Positions 28,900 through 35,000 of a stretch of 35,000 nucleotides of DNA are shown here, in pieces. How positions within the stretch are numbered: position 1 is the stretch's first letter; each line of letters opens with the position of its first letter. This stretch comes from Neocallimastix lanati (nom. inval.) (taxonomy: Eukaryota; Neocallimastigomycota; Neocallimastigomycetes; Neocallimastigales; Neocallimastigaceae). The stretch is taken from the NCBI GenBank assembly GCA_016946835.1, contig JACVTC010000020.1, forward strand, positions 1,575,001 to 1,610,000, read 5' to 3'. The translations under genes and the position numbers were made by a program. The notes beneath the pieces are model-generated. The model did not search any database. It saw only the letters and a list, made by a program, of their open reading frames with translations, and was not told the DNA's origin.

Positions 28900-29205
28900 A
28901 ATAAATAATTGAATAATCAATAATCAATTATCAATAATCAATAATCAATAATTAATAATTAAATAATAATACGTAATAAATAATAAATAAATAATAAATA
29001 AATAAATAATAAATAAATAAATAATAAATAAATAAATAATAAATAAATAATAAATAAATAAATAATAAATAAATAATAAATAAATAAATAATAAATAAAT
29101 AATAAATAAATAAATAATAAATAAATAATAAATAAATAAATAATAAATAAATAATAAATAATAAATAATAAATAATAAATAAATAGATAAATAAATAAAT
29201 ATTAA
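28900..29205. repeat. Compound (TAAA)/(TAA) satellite
   Basis: Starts with AATCAATAATC-type units, then about 220 bp in which AAATAAATAAT and AAATAAATAAATAAT alternate. Confidence 0.9.
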
Positions 29206-29360
29206 ATAAATATAAGATTTTTTTTTTATTTTCTTTATTAAGTAGAAATTAAGATGAATCTAATTTTTTTTTAAAAAAAAAATTTATATAAAATTAATGG
29301 ATGGAATTTATTCCTTATTTTTTTTTTTTAAAAAATTTTTTTTCTTTCTGATAATTAAAT

Positions 29361-29877
29361 TTTTATTTTTAGACTTTCTTATATGATTTCTACATCATTG
29401 GAAGGTCACATGAGTGTATTAAGGAACCGAACCTTACATACTTTATCATTTTGACGTCGACGCTCAACTACCTCTAAGAGGGATTTAAACTAGGCATGGT
29501 CCCCAACAGATTACGAAAATCTGGACTGACCCTCATACCACCCACCCCTCTATTATCGGGAATAGCAGAAATCTTAATTAGTTTTGGTGATGGTATAATT
29601 AAGGAAATTGACCATATTATTTATAAATGGATATAACTTAAGTATCTAGACAGGTTTGTGCCATTTTTCCTAATAGATGCCCAAAACACCTTAGTTTTGA
29701 CCAGAGTCCAAATCACCCACAAATCCATCATACTTAATCCAATATACTTACCTGTAATTACTCTATCAACGCATTATCATAAAATCCGAAGGGAAAACTG
29801 ATAAGGTCATAGACCAGGAGCCTTATGCTCTTAGATGCAACGCCTTAATAGCCAGGATAGAACCTGGAACGACTCTA
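29361..29877 (-). mobile_element. GC-richer island with tRNA-like arms and flanking direct repeats; SINE-like element candidate
   Basis: Base composition changes sharply over about 510 bp. ATAATTAAAT occurs immediately on both sides (29351-29360 and 29878-29887) and looks like a target duplication. On the minus strand the left end closes with an A-rich tail (TCTAAAAATAAAAA). A TpsiC-type arm lies at 29436-29420 (stem TAAGG/CCTTA, 7-base loop TTCGGTT), giving the B-box-like GGTTCGGTTCC. A box-A-like TTAGAGGTAGTTGAGCG lies upstream at 29477-29461. A second arm at 29867-29852 has stem CCAGG/CCTGG. Acceptor arms do not pair, so it is not an intact tRNA gene. All frames are broken by stops. A Pol III-derived retroposon is inferred. 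Confidence 0.5.
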
Positions 29878-30090
29878 ATAATTAAATAAGTTTTTATTTT
29901 TTTCATTTATATTGTAAACAATAATATAAGATAATTTTAATGCTTTATATTGGTCTGGTCTTAATTTATATATTTTTTTCTTTTCTTTTTCTTTTATAAA
30001 TTCATCAAAAAGTGTGAATTATTTAATTAGACTAAAGAAAAAAAATATTATTAATATATAAAAAAATTATTAATATATAATTCTAATTAT

Positions 30091-30270
30091 AAAAAATATT
30101 TTATTTTTTATTATTTTATTTTATTTTATTATAAGATAAAAATATTTTATTTTTTATTATTTTATTTTATTTTATTATAAGATAAAAATATTTTATTATT
30201 TATTATTTTATTTTATTATAAGATAAAAATATTTTATTTTTTATTATTTTATTTTATTTTATTATAAAAT
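30091..30270. repeat. Four tandem copies of a 41-46 bp A/T unit
   Basis: Units begin AAAAATATTTTATT and end ATAAGAT; the third is shortened by 5 bp and the fourth ends ATAAAAT. Confidence 0.85.
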
Positions 30271-32272
30271 AATATAAACCATATAAATTATTAGAATTAT
30301 TTTAATAATTAAAACTATAATAATAACAAAGAAAAAAGAAAAAAAATAAATTATAGTATATTAGGTTGAAATGTGTGATTAATTCATGATATATTTCATT
30401 TTTTGTGTAAAATGACACTAAAAGATAAAAAAAAAAAAAAGAAAAAAAAAAGAAAAATATTTATATAAAATTAATTTTTTTTTGTTTTAGTTTAATTAAA
30501 AAAAATTTTTTTACACTTTTTGTAATCTTTAAAAAAAATTAATTAAATTTATAATATATAAATATATAAATATAAATATATAAATATATATTTATGAATA
30601 TAAATATATGAATATATATTAATAATAATAAAAAAAAAATTTGTGCAATATTACATTATTATTATTTTATTTTATATATTCAATGGGTACATGTGAATTG
30701 AATATAAAAAGTTTGACAAAAAAAATTAAAAAAAAAAAAAATTTAAATTTAATATTTTAATAAATATTTTTAAAAATTGCATAAAAAAATATATGAAATT
30801 ATTAATAATTAAGGTTTTGCAAAAAAAAAATAAAATTTAATATCAATATAAAAAAAAATTAAATATTTCTTTTTAATTAATTTATATTTTTGTATTTTGT
30901 TCTAGTTTAGTTTTTGTAACACAAAAATAATTTAATTTATATTTAATTTATTAATTGGGTTTGTTTTATTCTATCCACTTCATTTGTTTTTATTTATTTA
31001 TTATATTTTATATTTTTGTTTGAGGAAAAAAGAAATTTCTTAAAATTAAGAATAATATAATGATATAAAGTAAATATATAAAATAAAAGTTTAATAAATA
31101 AAAAAAAGGTATATTAGTAATAATAAAAGGAGTTAATATTTTAATAATTATTTATATAGCTTTATTTTTAAAATTTCTTCAATCCATCAAGGAAACACAT
31201 TTTTAGATTATATAAATATAGGATAAAAAAAAAGGAGTTTTTTTTTTTTATTTATTTATCATATTATTATATAATAAATAATATAAGTTATATTTAATTA
31301 ATATTTATGAATTTTAAATATTAAAAAAAAAATAAATACTTATTTTTTATTTATATTAATATAGATAGCATTCATATTTAGTTTTTAGTAAATAATATAT
31401 AATAAATAAATAATATATAATAAATAAATAATAAATAAATAAATATTAAATTTATATCCATTTTAATAAAATTAAAAATTAATATAAATTTAAAATTGAC
31501 AGAAAATATATTAAAAAAGGTTTTTTACTATAATTTAAATACAAAACAAAACAAAAAAAATACCTACCTCAGTTGATACTATTTAAAATAAATAAAATAT
31601 ATAAAATATATAAAATATATATTATATATAATATTTAAAACATATAATATATAAAATATTTTTGGTAAATAATAAATAAAATTTATAAATATAAAATATA
31701 TGATAAATATAAATACAGAATATTCAATTTATATTAGATATAAATAAATATATATATAATATATATATATATTAATTTTTAATAATATGTACTTAAATAA
31801 AGATTTAATATATATAACAAAATGAGAATTTTTTTTTATTTTCTTTATATTAAATCGAATATAGAACATTATAGTTTCATATATTAAAATTTCATATATT
31901 TAACTTAACCTTTAATTTTTTTTTTTTTTTAAAACTAAATTTTTAATTCTTTTATCTTTATCTGCTATCCATATAAATATACATATATTTCTCAAAAAAA
32001 AAAAAAAAAAAAAAAAAAAAGTGAATGAAGTAAAAGGGAATTTATATATATAAAAAATATATATAAATATATGTATACATAAAAAAAAAAAAAAAGAAAA
32101 ACATTAATAATAGAAAAAAAATTTATTTTTAAACAATAGATATGAAATATTATTTGTAATATATCATATTAATAAATAAAAAAATTTAAAATTGTAAGAT
32201 ACAAGGGCAAGAAAATAAATCCTTAATAATAATAATAAAATATATTTAAAAAAAAAAAATAAAATCATAAAG

Positions 32273-33352
32273 ATGTTAATTAATTCTAAACAGTTTTTTA
32301 AAAGAATTTTTATATTCTTTATTTTTTTAAGCTTCCTTCAATTAGTTGGAAGTAATCCTATTTCAAAAGATACAAAAGATAAAAGTAATAAAGGTAAAGA
32401 AGTTAAAGTAAATAAAGATAAAGCTGAAGCAAAGGTAAAAGAACCAAAAATAAAAGTATCAGTTATAATTCCAGTATATAATACTTCTAAATATATTGAA
32501 CGTTGTCTAAAAAGTGCACTTAATCAAACACTTAAAGAAATTGAAATTATTACTATTAATGATAATTCTTCAGATGATAGTTTAGAAATTTTAAAACAAT
32601 TTGAAGAGGATAAACGTTTAAAAATTTTAACAATTAATCAAAACCAAGGTGCAGGAGTAGCTAGAAATATTGGTATAGAATTAGCACAAGGAGAATTTAT
32701 TGGATTTATTGATAGTGATGACTACGTAGATGAACGTTTCTATGAATTCTTATATAAATATTCCAAAGGTAAAGATATGGTGAATGGTATTTTTGTGGAT
32801 AGTACTAATCTTTCAGATAAGTATTCTCATCATCGTAAATTATATGGTTATGGGGCACCTGTTGATAGTATTTGGAAAAAAAGTTTTCTTGATAAATATC
32901 ATATTAGATTCCCAGTTGGTCATGAAGTTGGTGAAGATGTTAAGTTTAGAAAAGCATTTATGAGAATGAAACCAAAGAAGATTGAAACTCCAGATGAAGG
33001 TATTTACTATTATTATAAGAGAAGAGAAGGATCCTCTATGAATTATAAATCAGATTATATTAAAAATTTAAGTGAAAGTAATTCTGAAGGAGTAGAAAAA
33101 AATAATAGTACTATTATAGGAATAGAAGAAACTAATAGTAATATGATGGATATGAAGAAAGAAGATGCACCTGCTGAAGGACATTTTATAAAATGGATGG
33201 TAGTAATAGGTGTTAGTTTATCAGTAGTTACAGGAATTGTGGCATTATCTATATTTTTATATAAAAGAAAAAGGTATAATCAATTCGATGAAAATAGCAT
33301 GAAAGAAAAATTAATTAATGATAAAGATGTTAATATAGAAGATAATATATAA
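32273..33352 (+). CDS. Membrane-anchored family-2 glycosyltransferase B, 359 residues, intronless
   Basis: Paralogue of the gene at 26255-27526 with the same layout. A signal or anchor lies at residues 8-26 (FFKRIFIFFIFLSFLQLVG), followed by a Lys-rich linker. The GT-A domain starts at about 61 with KVSVIIPVYNTSKYIERC. It contains INDNSSDDS, DSDD at 147-150, GAPVDSIW, and the GED-type catalytic motif VGEDVKF with Glu-Asp at 221-222. The Ser/Asn linker is shorter than in copy A. A membrane helix lies at about 305-329 and a 30-residue charged cytoplasmic tail follows, opening KRKRYNQF. Copy B is more A/T-biased in synonymous positions than copy A. Bacterial-type GT2 enzymes add sugars to capsule or wall polymers; a role in decorating glycans in the secretory pathway is inferred from topology. 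ATG at 32273 is used because the signal sequence follows at once. Confidence 0.9.
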   Translation: MLINSKQFFKRIFIFFIFLSFLQLVGSNPISKDTKDKSNKGKEVKVNKDKAEAKVKEPKIKVSVIIPVYNTSKYIERCLKSALNQTLKEIEIITINDNSSDDSLEILKQFEEDKRLKILTINQNQGAGVARNIGIELAQGEFIGFIDSDDYVDERFYEFLYKYSKGKDMVNGIFVDSTNLSDKYSHHRKLYGYGAPVDSIWKKSFLDKYHIRFPVGHEVGEDVKFRKAFMRMKPKKIETPDEGIYYYYKRREGSSMNYKSDYIKNLSESNSEGVEKNNSTIIGIEETNSNMMDMKKEDAPAEGHFIKWMVVIGVSLSVVTGIVALSIFLYKRKRYNQFDENSMKEKLINDKDVNIEDNI

Positions 33353-33890
33353 ATATTTAAAACTCATATCTATCTAAATATTTAAATACCTTAATATACA
33401 AATATATATATATCTAAAATATAAAATTAATACTATTTAGATATTATGATTATTTAAATAGTTTATTTATCAAAATTATATAAATTTTATAAAAATAATA
33501 ATAAATATAAAAAATTACATTATAAATTATAATTATAAACATTATACTTTATTTTCTTTATTCATATATTTCTAAATTAATGAAATATATATTTATATAT
33601 TTTTTTTTTGTATTGTTATTTAATAACTTATTTTTAATTACATTATTACTTTATAGAGACAAAAAAAATTAGTAAATAATTAATAATAATACTTAGATTA
33701 AAAAAAAAATTAAAATAATATAAATATTAAAATGAAATTAATATTGAAAATAAAATAAAGCTTAATACATGTATGCAAGCATAAATAAATAAATAAATAA
33801 ATAAAGCAAAATAAATAAATACGATAATAAATAGGAAGATAAAAAAAAAAAGAATTATATATGAAAGATCATATTATATTATAATTTTTC

Positions 33891-33936
<46 letters not shown>

Positions 33937-35000
33937 TTATAAATTATATATATATATATATTTTTTATTTTTAATTATATATGATTTTAGAGCATATGTA
34001 CCATGGTTTATCGGAGATTTTAATATACCAATTTTTAGTCATAATTTTATTAAATTGAAATAATAAAAAAGAGAGATATTAAGATAAATACCATTAAATA
34101 TGTAATTAACAAATTATTATTATTTTTTTTTAGTTTTTTTTTTTTTTAAAAAAAAGTTATATATTCAATGGATGTTTCTTAAAATATATATTATAGAGAG
34201 AAATATAATTATATATATTAAAAAATGATATATATATACTGATATACTGAATATTTTTTAACCAATTGATTAAAAAATATGATAAAAAAAAATTTTTTTT
34301 CTGTGAAACATTAATACAATATATTGAATATTATTAATAATTTATTTTAAATTTGTTAAAAAAAAAAAAAAAAAAATAAGGAAAAAATTAATTATTTGGA
34401 AATTATTACATTTTATTCTTTTTTTTTTTATTATTATTTAATTATCTGTATATAAAGAAGATAAAATTTGAATATTTAAAATATAAAAGTAGACTGTTAC
34501 TAACATAAACCAAAATAAAAATGGATAAATAGATGTTTGAAGTGAAATGAAAATGAGGTAGACTAATTTATTATTTATTTATATATTTGCTTAATATATA
34601 ACCAAATATTAAATTATATAAATATATATAAATGGCTATAAATGGATATGTGATGTTTATATTCAAAATATTAAAAAAGTAATACAAAAAAAAAGAAAAA
34701 TTTTTTTATATTAAAGTTTAATTAAAAATTAAAAAACTTTATTAAATAAGTTTTTTTTGCTTTATAATATATCTATATATATAAAAAAAATTTAATTTTT
34801 AATATTTATTTATTTATTTATTTATTTATTCATTTATTTAAATTTGCTTTTAAATTATATCAATATAATTAAGTAGATTTTTCTACTTTAAATATTTATT
34901 TATTCATTTATTTAATTTGAAATGATTTTAATATTTTTTTTTTAATATATATATATATATTTTTTTTTCAATTAAATTATAATTATTATTATTTTTTTTT
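33353..35000. other. Downstream A/T region to the right edge
   Basis: About 1.65 kb with (AAAT)n at about 33776-33805, a T-tract at about 33892-33934, AT dinucleotides and (TTTA)n at about 34803-34850. A short less biased patch at about 33986-34020 (GAGCATATGTACCATGG) has no recognised function. No gene is seen. Confidence 0.6.

Larger units (their letters stand above)
27527..32272. other. Gene-poor region between the two glycosyltransferases
   Basis: About 4.7 kb of A/T sequence with many tandem repeats, interrupted by one GC-richer island at 29361-29877. A small less A/T-biased patch at about 28615-28668 has no recognisable product. No protein-coding gene is seen. Confidence 0.6.

Noticed and set aside
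29401-29490. Intact minus-strand tRNA gene
   Set aside because: T-arm and box-like sequences are present, but acceptor strands do not pair and no proper anticodon stem forms; kept as tRNA-like.

Overview
The window is eukaryotic, extremely AT-rich nuclear DNA. Intergenic and intronic sequence is almost entirely A/T, with long homopolymers and di-, tri- and tetranucleotide repeats. Genes have many AT-rich spliceosomal introns, use the standard code with TAA stops, and carry Asn/Ser/Asp low-complexity insertions. Conserved fungal-type housekeeping genes lie beside intronless bacterial-type glycosyltransferase genes. This combination best fits an anaerobic gut fungus (Neocallimastigomycota, the Neocallimastix/Piromyces/Anaeromyces group). 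That assignment is an inference; a dictyostelid is the main alternative and is less likely given the intron density.

Left part (about 1-22.5 kb), gene-rich. A WDR82/Swd2 WD40 protein lies on the minus strand; seven exons are visible and the 3' end runs off the left edge. Next come the RNA polymerase II subunit Rpb4 (minus, five exons), a 51-residue single-pass membrane protein (plus), and a 921-residue protein (minus, six exons). The last is an FMN-binding pyridoxamine-5'-phosphate-oxidase-like protein of the Alr4036 type, whose domain is split by roughly 520 residues of low complexity. Then come Cfd1/NUBP2, the cytosolic Fe-S scaffold ATPase (plus, five exons), and a 1687-residue Bub1/Mad3-family spindle-checkpoint kinase (plus, four exons). 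I rebuilt the exon chains from the raw sequence with phase-consistent GT-AG junctions. The one exception is a one-base inconsistency in Rpb4.

Right part (about 22.5-35 kb), gene-poor. Two intronless paralogous family-2 glycosyltransferases (26.3-27.5 and 32.3-33.4 kb) sit in about 10 kb of AT desert. Both have an N-terminal signal sequence, a GT-A domain and a C-terminal membrane anchor, so both catalytic domains should face the lumen or outside. The desert also holds mobile-element-like islands: a short TIR element with 15-bp subterminal repeats (24.2-24.4 kb), a GC-richer island of about 510 bp with tRNA-like arms and 10-bp flanking direct repeats (29.4-29.9 kb), and one of two copies of a small dispersed repeat (11.5 and 23.5 kb).

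The housekeeping genes serve separate core processes (chromatin/transcription, Fe-S assembly, mitosis) and are not an operon-like unit. The parts most likely to be new are the split flavoprotein, its pure (ATT)184 intron, the KEN plus D-box arrangement in the checkpoint kinase, the membrane-anchored glycosyltransferase pair, and the two unclassified mobile-element-like islands.
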